Of a stretch of DNA of 64,000 bases, positions 19,158 through 25,731 are shown piece after piece; the first letter of the stretch is position 1; each line of letters starts with the position of its first letter. A program made the position numbers and the translations under genes. This DNA is from Bifidobacterium avesanii. GTDB taxonomy: Bacteria > Actinomycetota > Actinomycetes > Actinomycetales > Bifidobacteriaceae. The stretch spans positions 1 to 64,000 of the forward strand of contig NZ_WBSN01000004.1 of the NCBI RefSeq assembly GCF_009299475.1, read 5' to 3'. Under the pieces are notes generated by a model. It did no database searches. It saw only the letters and a program-made list of their open reading frames with translations, and was not told where the DNA came from.

Positions 19158-19220
19158 CATGCCCCTTTCGTCTGTTCGTTTGTCGGTGGCGTCATTCCCT
19201 CGCCGACCATAAGCCGAGTG

Positions 19221-19252
19221 TTATACGACGATTCGGGCAAATCGTCGCATAA
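19221..19252. promoter_or_regulatory. Candidate TetR operator
   Basis: TTATACGACGATT (19221-19233) and AATCGTCGCATAA (19240-19252) are inverted arms matching at 12 of 13 positions around a 6-nt spacer. The site is between the TetR and MFS genes. ATAAGC also occurs just outside each side (19209 and 19249). Confidence 0.7.
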
Positions 19253-19312
19253 GCGAGGAATGTCGCATATCGGTGGTTGCCGTCCGTTGCGTTTCGATGA
19301 TAATTGATGCTC

Positions 19313-19326
19313 GTTGAATAATCAAC
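19313..19326. promoter_or_regulatory. Small palindrome close to the MFS start
   Basis: GTTGA-ATAA-TCAAC lies in an AT-rich patch 26 nt before the MFS start codon. It could be a second operator site or part of the core promoter. Confidence 0.4.
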
Positions 19327-19351
19327 AACTATTGTTTATCGGAGTGTTATT

Positions 19352-20764
19352 GTGAAACTTGGCATCAACAGGAAACAATGGATCATGGTCATCGTGCTGC
19401 TCATGGGCACGTTGCTGGCCGTGCTCAACATGGCGGTGGTCACGCCGGCGTTGCCGTCCATCATGAAGGACCTCGGCGTGGATTCCACCACCGTGCAGTG
19501 GCTGTCCAGCGGCTATTCGCTAGTCGAGGCGATGGTCATCCCGCTCGCCGCGTTCCTCATGGGACGCTTCTCCACCCGCAGGCTGTTCATCGGCTGCATC
19601 TCATTGTTCGCGGCCGGCAGCCTCGTCGCCGCGTTCGCACCGACCTTCCCCCTGCTCATGGTCGGCCGTGTGTTGCAGGCCCTGTGCACCGGCGCCATCA
19701 TGCCGATGGTCACCGCGGTGATCCTGCTCGTGTTCCCCAAGGAAAGCCGAGGAACGGCGATGGGCATCACCGGACTGGTCGTCGGCTTCGCCCCGGCGCT
19801 CGGCCCGTCCATCTCCGGCGTGATCATCGACTCGTTCGGCTGGCGCACGCTGTTCGTCATCATGGCTGCCGTCGCGCTGGTCGTCATCGCTTTGGCCGCC
19901 GTCTACCTGCGCAACTTCGACGGATTCCAACCGGGCGCGTTCGACCCCGTCTCCGTGCTGCTCTCCTCGGTCGGCCTGGCATGCCTGCTGTACGGACTGT
20001 CCACGTTCACATCCACCGGCAACATGGCGCTCACCGTCGCGCTGATCGTCATCGGCGTACTGCTCGTCGCCGTGTTCGTACGCCGACAGCTCAAGGCGAA
20101 GGAACCGATGCTGCGTGTCGGCATCCTCGACAACCGCACCTACGCGCATTCGGTGATCATCGTGGCGTGCATGCAGGCGGCCCTCATGGGATGCAACGTC
20201 ATGGTGCCGATGTTCATCCAGACCGTGCTCGGCGCATCCGCCACCGCCAGCGGGCTCGCCATGCTCCCCGGCGCCCTCATCGGCGCATGCTGCGGCATTG
20301 TCTCGGGCCGTCTGTTCGACAAATACGGCATTCGCAAGGTCGCCCTGCCCGGCCTGACGGTCATGACCATTGGCGGCGTGCTCATGGCGCTGCTCGGCGC
20401 CGATGCTTCGGTCGTCGTCACCGCATGCGCCTACACCGTGCTCTACGCGGGACTCATGTTCGCCATGACCCCGGTGAACACCTGGGGCATCAACGCGCTC
20501 GACAACGAGAACATCGGACACGCACAGAGCGTCACCAACACCGTCGGACAGATCGCCTCCTCGATGGGCACCGCCCTCATCGTGTCCATCTCCGCGCTGT
20601 CCACCACACTCGCGCCCACCGCCACCGAACACGCGCAATCCATACTCGGCTCGACGCTGGCATTCGCCGCCATCGCCGTCATCCTCGCGGCCGCCCTCAT
20701 CACGGCGCTCCTGACGACGCGGACTCGCCGTGGCGCGACGGAACGGACCCTCGCCGGACGGTGA
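19352..20764 (+). CDS. MFS drug efflux transporter, DHA2 (EmrB/QacA) type
   Basis: This 470-residue membrane protein has about 14 hydrophobic segments. The DHA2 signatures are VVTPALPSIMKDLGV in segment 1, QWLSSGYSLVEAMVIPLAAF in segment 2, and GFAPALGPSISGVII for the motif C helix. Relatives export lipophilic drugs or toxic metabolites with proton antiport. The GTG start at 19352 is preceded by CGGAG. It is followed by the lipocalin-fold gene after 50 nt, probably one operon under the divergent TetR regulator. It is cargo inside the tRNA-Pro island. Confidence 0.92.
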   Translation: MKLGINRKQWIMVIVLLMGTLLAVLNMAVVTPALPSIMKDLGVDSTTVQWLSSGYSLVEAMVIPLAAFLMGRFSTRRLFIGCISLFAAGSLVAAFAPTFPLLMVGRVLQALCTGAIMPMVTAVILLVFPKESRGTAMGITGLVVGFAPALGPSISGVIIDSFGWRTLFVIMAAVALVVIALAAVYLRNFDGFQPGAFDPVSVLLSSVGLACLLYGLSTFTSTGNMALTVALIVIGVLLVAVFVRRQLKAKEPMLRVGILDNRTYAHSVIIVACMQAALMGCNVMVPMFIQTVLGASATASGLAMLPGALIGACCGIVSGRLFDKYGIRKVALPGLTVMTIGGVLMALLGADASVVVTACAYTVLYAGLMFAMTPVNTWGINALDNENIGHAQSVTNTVGQIASSMGTALIVSISALSTTLAPTATEHAQSILGSTLAFAAIAVILAAALITALLTTRTRRGATERTLAGR

Positions 20765-20814
20765 CCGAACCGACAGCGCAACGACAAACACAGGACCAAA
20801 CGAAACGAGACAAA

Positions 20815-21831
20815 ATGAACACCACGAACAACTCGCTGACCCACAACATCCGCACCTTCCGCCACGGCACCGAACCGCTGGTGGACCCCATCCGGGACAC
20901 CTTCATCCGCACCGACAAAGCCGGCAACTCATGGTTCTGGGTCGGCCATTTCGAGGCGGACGGACACACCCTCGACTTCATGTACCACGTCAGCGTCCTG
21001 CAGCTCTCCAAATACCTGCCGGTGCGCATGATCAACAGCGTGCTGTCCATCACCGATGAGACCGGGCACGTCTACCGCCACGAGGACCGCTTCTACAAGG
21101 TCAGGCGAGGACAGGTCGCAGGGCAGGGACTGCGCATCCGCACCGACAAGGACGTCGTCGAAGGCGACCTCGACAACATGCGCATCGCATCGGCCATGCC
21201 GAACGGATCCATCTATCTCGACCTGCACGGCACCAGATACCCGCTCTACAGCCTCGGCACCGGCTACTTCCAGATCGCCGGGGTACCCAACTACCAATAC
21301 TCGTTCCCGCACATGGCGGCCAAAGGCGTCATCACTCTCGACGGCCAACGACACGAGGTGGAGGGCATGGTATGGATGGACCGCCAGTTCGCCGGCATGC
21401 CCAAAGGCAGAAGCCTCAAAGACGGCTACAACTGCAAATGGCTGTGGATGAACCTCTGCTTCGACAACGATCCCGACGTGATCAGCCTGTGGGGCGTGAC
21501 CGAACTGGCCACCGGCGACGAACACTGCTGGGCGAGCGTCCTGCACCAAGACGGCACCCAATCCTTTACCGGCGTGGATCCGATGGTCGAGGACTCCTTC
21601 AATGTGTGGGAAAGCCCCGTGACCGGCATGAAATATCCGACCGGATGGACCGTCTCCATCCCCGAATGGGAAGCGAAACTCACCGTCACGTCCATCATGG
21701 ACGAACAGGAAATCGCCTCGCCGAACCCCTCCGGCCGCAAATACGAAGGCGCGAGCAAGGTGGTCGGCACCTACCGGGGACGCCCGGTGACGGGCCACTG
21801 CTGCCTCGAACTCGTCGGCGGATGGAACTAG
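20815..21831 (+). CDS. Lipocalin-like/CrtC-AttH-fold protein
   Basis: The 338-residue protein has no signal peptide. Its beta-rich sequence carries WFWVGHFEADGHTLDFMYH and EGMVWMDRQFAG, which match the double-lipocalin fold of the AttH/hydroxyneurosporene synthase family. Those proteins act on or carry hydrophobic molecules such as carotenoids. Being downstream of a DHA2 efflux pump under one TetR regulator, it may modify or bind the exported compound; this is inference. ATG 20815 is chosen because the frame before it lacks family features. No close ribosome binding site is evident. Confidence 0.72.
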   Translation: MNTTNNSLTHNIRTFRHGTEPLVDPIRDTFIRTDKAGNSWFWVGHFEADGHTLDFMYHVSVLQLSKYLPVRMINSVLSITDETGHVYRHEDRFYKVRRGQVAGQGLRIRTDKDVVEGDLDNMRIASAMPNGSIYLDLHGTRYPLYSLGTGYFQIAGVPNYQYSFPHMAAKGVITLDGQRHEVEGMVWMDRQFAGMPKGRSLKDGYNCKWLWMNLCFDNDPDVISLWGVTELATGDEHCWASVLHQDGTQSFTGVDPMVEDSFNVWESPVTGMKYPTGWTVSIPEWEAKLTVTSIMDEQEIASPNPSGRKYEGASKVVGTYRGRPVTGHCCLELVGGWN

Positions 21832-21970
21832 CGACACCGGTTTATCCTCCCGAAAGCACCGGCATCGGTCCAATTGCACCAACCTACCGAAGAAAGCCAC
21901 AACCCGACGAACTGGTGAACAAGGGATTTGGAATGGGCGCTGAATAGCCTTTCGGGGGCTCTCGCACAAG

Positions 21971-22007
21971 TTAAGCCCGTCTCGCGCACAACACGAGACG
22001 GGCTTAA
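21971..22007. terminator. Terminator between the lipocalin-fold gene and the holin
   Basis: TTAAGCCCGTCTCG (21971-21984) and CGAGACGGGCTTAA (21994-22007) are perfect 14-bp arms with a 9-nt loop; a T-rich tract follows on the plus strand. It separates convergent genes. Confidence 0.85.
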
Positions 22008-22017
22008 CTCCTTGTTT

Positions 22018-22302
22018 TTATTTAGCTTCACTGTCTTTGCTGAGCTTGCCGCTGAACGCCTGATTCACCAAGGTGTAGACGGCTTGTGCGACGCCGATGA
22101 CTCCGGTGAGGACGATGCCCCACCCGTAGCCGTGGAAGCCGTTGGTGGCGGCGATGGCGATGACGCCGAGCAGGATGCTCACGCCAAGGGATGCGAGGCC
22201 CACGTAGTCGGCGGGGATGTACTTCTTGAACGCCTGCACGAGCGCGGGTGCGACAAGGGCGACGATGCCGGCGGCGAGGGTGGTCGCTGCGGAAATATCC
22301 AT
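22018..22302 (-). CDS. Phage holin
   Basis: The 94-residue protein has an N-terminal hydrophobic segment (ATTLAAGIVALVAPALVQAF), a short basic loop (KKYIPADYV) and one or two further hydrophobic segments, ending in a charged tail (SGKLSKDSEAK). This is the typical holin layout, and bifidobacterial prophages carry similar genes beside their endolysin. Holins form membrane holes that release the lysin. Here the lysin is a fragment and no other phage structural genes are present. AAGGAGAAGATTT precedes ATG 22302, so the gene itself looks intact. Confidence 0.8.
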   Translation of the reverse strand: MDISAATTLAAGIVALVAPALVQAFKKYIPADYVGLASLGVSILLGVIAIAATNGFHGYGWGIVLTGVIGVAQAVYTLVNQAFSGKLSKDSEAK

Positions 22303-22338
22303 AAATCTTCTCCTTAGGTTGGTTTGGATATGGAAGCT

Positions 22339-22367
22339 GCGGCCTCCGGCGCGGTGCCGAAGGCCGC
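22339..22367. terminator. GC-rich hairpin between the lysin remnant and the holin
   Basis: GCGGCCT at 22339-22345 and AGGCCGC at 22361-22367 form a stem-loop 19 nt downstream of the lysin remnant's stop on the minus strand. Confidence 0.45.
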
Positions 22368-22385
22368 AAACGGTTCAGCCGCTGC

Positions 22386-22544
22386 CTAGTAGCGCAGCTG
22401 CTGTCCGGGGTAGATTAGGTTCGGGTTCCTGAGGTTGTTGAGCTGGGCGACGTGCTGCCAGCCGGAAGCACCGAAGATGCCGCTCAGGGTCTCACCATTC
22501 TTGACCACGTGAATCCGCACATTCGTGTTGAACGGCGCTTGCGG
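22386..22544 (-). pseudogene. LysM-domain end of a phage endolysin
   Basis: The minus-strand frame reads HVVKNGETLSGIFGASGWQH, continues VAQLNNLRNPNLIYPGQQLRY and then stops. This is a full LysM peptidoglycan-binding domain at a C-terminus. Upstream an in-frame stop (22545-22547) cuts it off, and no catalytic domain can be recognised in the next 500 bp. It sits directly upstream of the holin, where an endolysin would be expected. Confidence 0.8.
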
Positions 22545-22863
22545 TTAGTGTGCCGTTGCCGCGGTAAGTGGCGGTCTAGGCGGGCCAGATGCGGTTGCTG
22601 TTCCCGGAGACACACTCCGCGTGGTCGCCAGCCAGAGTCCGATATGTGAAGTGATGCCGCTGGTGGTGTCGCCGGAACTGCATCCGGCACCCGCATTCGA
22701 CCGAGACCGCGATAAGCGGGATAAGTCAATGTGCGATGCTCGACCGACTGTTGACTCGTCTGGACGCCAGCGAGATCGGGGGGGGGCAGTCAATCCGTCA
22801 ACGCTGGAATTGAGCTTCGGGACGGTGGAATCACTCTGCATGTCGAAACACGGTCCAAGAAGA

Positions 22864-23036
22864 TTGTCGCTGGTTTCCTGAGCTTCGTCAGATGCGTTTT
22901 CGTTGCAATGACGCCGTTTGGTGACTTTCGCAGAATTCGGTGATTGCCGTTGATCTCGCTGTTCTCCTCGGTCATTATGCCCCGGTTGCGTTCACGGCGG
23001 CGCAGGTGCTCCCCGGTCGAACGAGACGGAATGACT
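22864..23036 (-). repeat. Right copy of the internal duplication (matches 18180-18345)
   Basis: About 165 bp align with 18180-18345 at an estimated three-quarters identity. Shared stretches include GCTGGTTTCC, GCAATGACGCCGTTT and GATTGCCG. On the minus strand both copies encode a peptide beginning MT-ENSEI-GN and, after an indel, NGVIA-x-T-x-LTKL. The 22545-22863 stretch holds only decayed sequence I cannot assign. Confidence 0.6.
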
Positions 23037-23048
23037 GAGAAGTCGAAA

Positions 23049-23714
23049 TTAAGGACGCCTTGCGCGTAATGCCGGTACTCGTGATTGGCTGCGGATCCAG
23101 TCGGCCGCCTTCGGGTCGATGACGCGGGCGATCCACAGCAGGTTTTCCCACTGGGAGTCGAGATACCCCCGTTCAGCGTCCGCGTCCGGTTGGATGAGCG
23201 GTTCCTGATGACTGCACCGGTTGCGCATATTCAACAATTGAATGACGTGCGCCTCGAATTCCTTACGCCGACGTGACCGATAGTAGGGTATGCCGCCGTT
23301 GGCCTTGTCCCGGAGAGCTTTCCATACGGTCGGCTCCAGTTTGCGCACCAGCAGGAATCGCCACGAGTCCAATGACAGCCCCGCGATCACGCGATCCGAA
23401 GTGATGTCGTGACCGGCATAGCGGATGCGTCGTTTGACGCGTTCGACGGCCTTGCGGAATTCATAGTCGAACCCGAAATAGTCCGCTTGGTCGAACCAGT
23501 CCTCCCGACCGCAGTCGGATGCGAGTCGGACGGAGATGAAGTTGCGCAGCATGACCTCGACGTGTGCGATGTCCTCGAAATACGCCTTGGACATGCGCGT
23601 GTTCCACACGTACAGCGCAATCGGGTCCAACGCCGATTCCTCGTATCGTCTCATGCGTTCCGCGGAGAACCAGTCGCGCAAACCAGCAACTGTGGCTTGC
23701 GCATCATCGGTCAC
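23049..23714 (-). CDS. Abi-family (abortive infection-like) HEPN protein
   Basis: The 221-residue protein has the Abi_2-type layout, with LYVWNTRMSKAYFEDIAHVE as the N-terminal helix pair and RNRCSHQEPL near residue 166. The latter is the R-x4-H motif of HEPN ribonucleases. Relatives such as AbiD/AbiF halt phage infection by RNA cleavage or related toxicity. No antitoxin gene is recognisable beside it. It lies at the tRNA-proximal end of the island, a common place for phage-defence cargo. No strong ribosome binding site precedes 23714, and an internal start is possible. Confidence 0.75.
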   Translation of the reverse strand: MTDDAQATVAGLRDWFSAERMRRYEESALDPIALYVWNTRMSKAYFEDIAHVEVMLRNFISVRLASDCGREDWFDQADYFGFDYEFRKAVERVKRRIRYAGHDITSDRVIAGLSLDSWRFLLVRKLEPTVWKALRDKANGGIPYYRSRRRKEFEAHVIQLLNMRNRCSHQEPLIQPDADAERGYLDSQWENLLWIARVIDPKAADWIRSQSRVPALRARRP

Positions 23715-23738
23715 GAAGCCTATGCTAACGAGTGCAAG

Positions 23739-23782
23739 GCCCCGTGAAAGTCACTCATGCGAAACATCATGAAACTCCGGGG
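23739..23782. repeat. Right copy of the CGAAACATCATGA stem-loop
   Basis: CCCCG at 23740-23744 and CGGGG at 23778-23782 flank a loop with GTCACTCATGCGAAACATCA. The left copy is at 17729-17770. Unlike the left copy there is no long T run. Confidence 0.55.
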
Positions 23783-23893
23783 TCAACGTATATCCGTGTC
23801 GGTCCCTGGCTGCTGAGGGGCATCGACTTCGTGCGATCATCGTTACCGAATGTGTACCGGGAAGCATTCCCGCCAGCAATGACGAAGCCCCAA

Positions 23894-23952
23894 ATCCCAA
23901 TCGGGAGTAGGGCTTACCGGTCGGGACAGCGGGATTTGAACCCGCGACATCC
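23894..23952 (-). repeat. Right attachment-site copy, overlapping intact tRNA-Pro
   Basis: This is the counterpart of 17794-17852 and spans the 3' end of the tRNA-Pro gene plus the start of its terminator hairpin, where GGGCTT at 23910-23915 pairs with AAGCCC at 23885-23890. Confidence 0.8.
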
Positions 23953-23994
23953 TGCTCCCAAAGCAGGCGCGCTACCAAGCTGCGCTATGTCCCG
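23921..23994 (-). tRNA. tRNA-Pro, anticodon TGG
   Basis: On the minus strand CGGGACA pairs with TGTCCCG, the anticodon stem CCTGC-TTTGGGA-GCAGG shows TGG, and the T arm is GCGGG-TTCAAAT-CCCGC. CCA is not encoded. It is the integration target of the adjacent island and remains a complete cloverleaf. Confidence 0.95.
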
Positions 23995-24116
23995 TGCGTG
24001 TTTCGCCGCATGGCATGCGGGCGATGGCACAAATCATCAGTATAACGCATGGCCGGACCGGGTGATGCCTTCGAAAGCGACGCGGCCCGGTCCGCGGCTC
24101 TGCCAGCAGAAATCAG

Positions 24117-24518
24117 TCATACCAATGCGGCGATCAGCAGGAACAGCAGCGAGAGTGCGGGGAATGCGAACTGTTTGACGGCGGCGGAGCGCTTGTCGGG
24201 GCTGCCCGTGAACAGCACCAAGGCGGCGAGCGCCATCGAACCGGTGCCGGCGACCAGCAGCGTGGCTCCGACGGCGATATGGCCCAGTAGCGCCAGAGCC
24301 GCGCCGGTCAGCGCCATGATGCCGAGGAACAGGTTGTAGAACCCCTGATTGTAGGCCATTTCCCGGGTTGCCTCGGCCTCCTTGGCGGACGCGATGGAGA
24401 AGACGCGCATCGTCTTCGGGTCCGTCCAGCGGAATGATTCGAGGACGAAGATGAAGACGTGGAGCAGGCCGGCGAGGATGGCGAACGCGCAGGAGACGAT
24501 GAGCGGGGAGAACGGCAC
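24117..24518 (-). CDS. DUF1304-family membrane protein
   Basis: The 133-residue protein has four hydrophobic segments. The first carries LLHVFIFVLESFRW, followed by NQGFYNLFLGIMAL, which is the DUF1304 pattern. The function of the family is unknown. I chose the GTG at 24518 because GGAAAGGAATCCCC lies just upstream and the length then matches the family (about 120-135). The frame is open further upstream without family-like sequence. It is a single gene flanked by the tRNA-Pro island. Confidence 0.82.
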   Translation of the reverse strand: MPFSPLIVSCAFAILAGLLHVFIFVLESFRWTDPKTMRVFSIASAKEAEATREMAYNQGFYNLFLGIMALTGAALALLGHIAVGATLLVAGTGSMALAALVLFTGSPDKRSAAVKQFAFPALSLLFLLIAALV

Positions 24519-24760
24519 GGGGATTCCTTTCCGATTCGGGGGAGAGAGCGCAAGACTGGCTGCGCTCGGCACGGTCTTACGATAGTGCGGACCGGGGTCG
24601 GGGCGCCGTGCGTCCGCCGAGGGCGCAACAGGATGTCAGGGTTCCCGCAACGGCCATGATCTTGGCGGCGATCACCGTAGGGATGGGCTCGTTGCGATGT
24701 CGGGCGTGCTGTCCGCCGTCTGCCGGGCGGTTGCGACGGGAATCGGGGGAACTGGGGACG

Positions 24761-24883
24761 GTATTTTCGATTTGTGTGGTCGATTTTTGCGGATCGTCCG
24801 GGTATCAGCGTTGCCATATCGCCGGAATGACGTCATGGCTATCGGGAGAATCGTGGAAAAACAACCACACAAATCGAAAATAC
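24761..24883. repeat. Inverted-repeat element with perfect 20-bp ends
   Basis: GTATTTTCGATTTGTGTGGT at 24761-24780 is the exact reverse complement of 24864-24883. The 83-bp interior continues as an imperfect inverted repeat (TTTTTGCGGATCGTCCGGG against TTTTTCCACGATTCTCCCG). It is AT-richer than its surroundings, carries no gene, and looks like a small non-autonomous (MITE-like) element or a very large hairpin. No target duplication is obvious. Confidence 0.75.
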
Positions 24884-24934
24884 ATATGCGGCAGTCCACT
24901 ACGTAGCTGCTGCGCACCGGATTTGGGCTCCGGT

Positions 24935-24973
24935 GAAAACGCAAAGGGCCCCGCGTTCGCACGCAGGGCCCTG
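24935..24973 (-). terminator. Terminator of tRNA-Leu(GAG)
   Basis: On the minus strand, just after the tRNA, CAGGGCCCTGCGT pairs with ACGCGGGGCCCTTTG around a short loop, and GCGTTTTC follows. Confidence 0.75.
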
Positions 24974-24977
24974 ATGG

Positions 24978-25065
24978 TGTCCGGGATGAGACTTGAACTC
25001 ACACGCCTGTATAAAATAGGCACTAGCACCTCAAGCTAGCGCGTCTACCATTCCGCCACCCGGAC
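24978..25065 (-). tRNA. tRNA-Leu, anticodon GAG
   Basis: The minus strand has acceptor arms GTCCGGG and CCCGGAC, anticodon stem CTAGC-TTGAGGT-GCTAG (GAG), a long class II variable arm, and T arm GTGAG-TTCAAGT-CTCAT. CCA is not encoded. It contrasts with the short-armed CAA tRNA at 6839. Confidence 0.95.
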
Positions 25066-25230
25066 AGGTGTCGTTGTTAGGCAACGGGTAGGTACTTTAT
25101 CGATCATGTGCGCGCCCGTCAAATCGCGACACTCCGGTGCGGTCCGCGATGCGGTTTGAGGATGGTCCGACGATTCCGCTCCCATGCGCCGCTTCGTGCT
25201 ACCCTAAAGGCAGAGCCGCGTCGTCGGCTC

Positions 25231-25270
25231 CCGGACGATGGACAAGTACCCGGCCTCGACAAGACTTGCC
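25231..25270 (+). promoter_or_regulatory. Guanidine-III (ykkC-III) riboswitch
   Basis: The 40-nt segment begins CCGGACGA and contains GTACCCGGCCTCGACAAGAC. This matches the known guanidine-III aptamer pattern CCGGACGA...GUACCCGG..(N)GACAAGAC. CCGG at 25231 can form the pseudoknot with CCGG near 25249-25253, and CAAGT pairs with ACTTG. It lies 22 nt before the start codon of an SMR exporter gene, and a purine-rich GACGAGGAG follows at 25276, so control at translation initiation is plausible. Confidence 0.88.
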
Positions 25271-25292
25271 ATACGACGAGGAGCAGCGGGTC

Positions 25293-25607
25293 ATGGCATG
25301 GTTCGTTCTGATTGTTTCCGGTATTTGCGAGTCCGTATGGGCCATCGCGCTCGACCGTTCGGAGGGGTTCTCCCGACTTGCGCCCACGGTGGCGTTCGTC
25401 CTTGGTCTGGCGGCCAGCATGGGAGGGCTCGGCTATGCGATGCGGTACATCCCCGTAGGCACGTCCTATGTGGTCTGGGTGGGCGTCGGGGCGGCCATCA
25501 CCGCCGTGTACGGCATGGCGAGCGGCGAGGAACCCGTCTCGTGCGCGCGTGTGCTGCTCGTTGCGGGATTGGTGGCCTGCGCCGTCGGTCTCAGGCTCGT
25601 CCGCTGA
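25293..25607 (+). CDS. gdx: SMR-family guanidinium exporter (Gdx/SugE type)
   Basis: The 104-residue protein has four membrane helices and the SMR catalytic glutamate in helix 1 (VSGICESVWAIALDRSEGFS). The WAIAL..S.GF.RL pattern and YIPVGTSYVVWVGVGA place it in the Gdx (formerly SugE) branch, which exports guanidinium ions in exchange for protons, rather than the polyspecific EmrE branch. The guanidine-III riboswitch upstream independently supports the substrate. ATG 25293 gives the usual family length. Transcription starts on the plus strand after the tRNA-Leu gene, and it stands apart from the lactate dehydrogenase. Confidence 0.93.
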   Translation: MAWFVLIVSGICESVWAIALDRSEGFSRLAPTVAFVLGLAASMGGLGYAMRYIPVGTSYVVWVGVGAAITAVYGMASGEEPVSCARVLLVAGLVACAVGLRLVR

Positions 25608-25731
25608 CTCTTCGTCCCGCCGATTCGTTTTCGGACCATTCCGGGGACGACTGGGGAAACGCGTGTATGGTGTGCTGCGGAGTCGCGCATGCGGGACGCG
25701 CATCGCGCGCAGCGAAGGGAAGGAACGGGCC

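Larger units (their letters stand above)
17794..23952. mobile_element. tRNA-Pro-integrated island with decayed prophage genes
   Basis: The island is delimited by near-identical copies of the tRNA-Pro 3' end and its terminator (17794-17852 and 23894-23952, offset exactly 6100 bp). Inside are a holin gene, a lysin remnant, an Abi-type gene, an ABC ATPase fragment, a duplicated short gene fragment, and a TetR/MFS/lipocalin-fold cassette. No integrase is left, so the element is probably immobile. A tRNA 3' end as target and lysis genes are classic marks of phage integration. The order of events is inference. Confidence 0.75.

Noticed and set aside
22545..22863. Catalytic part of the phage lysin upstream of the LysM remnant
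   Set aside because: All three minus-strand frames were read; none shows a known amidase, muramidase or CHAP motif.
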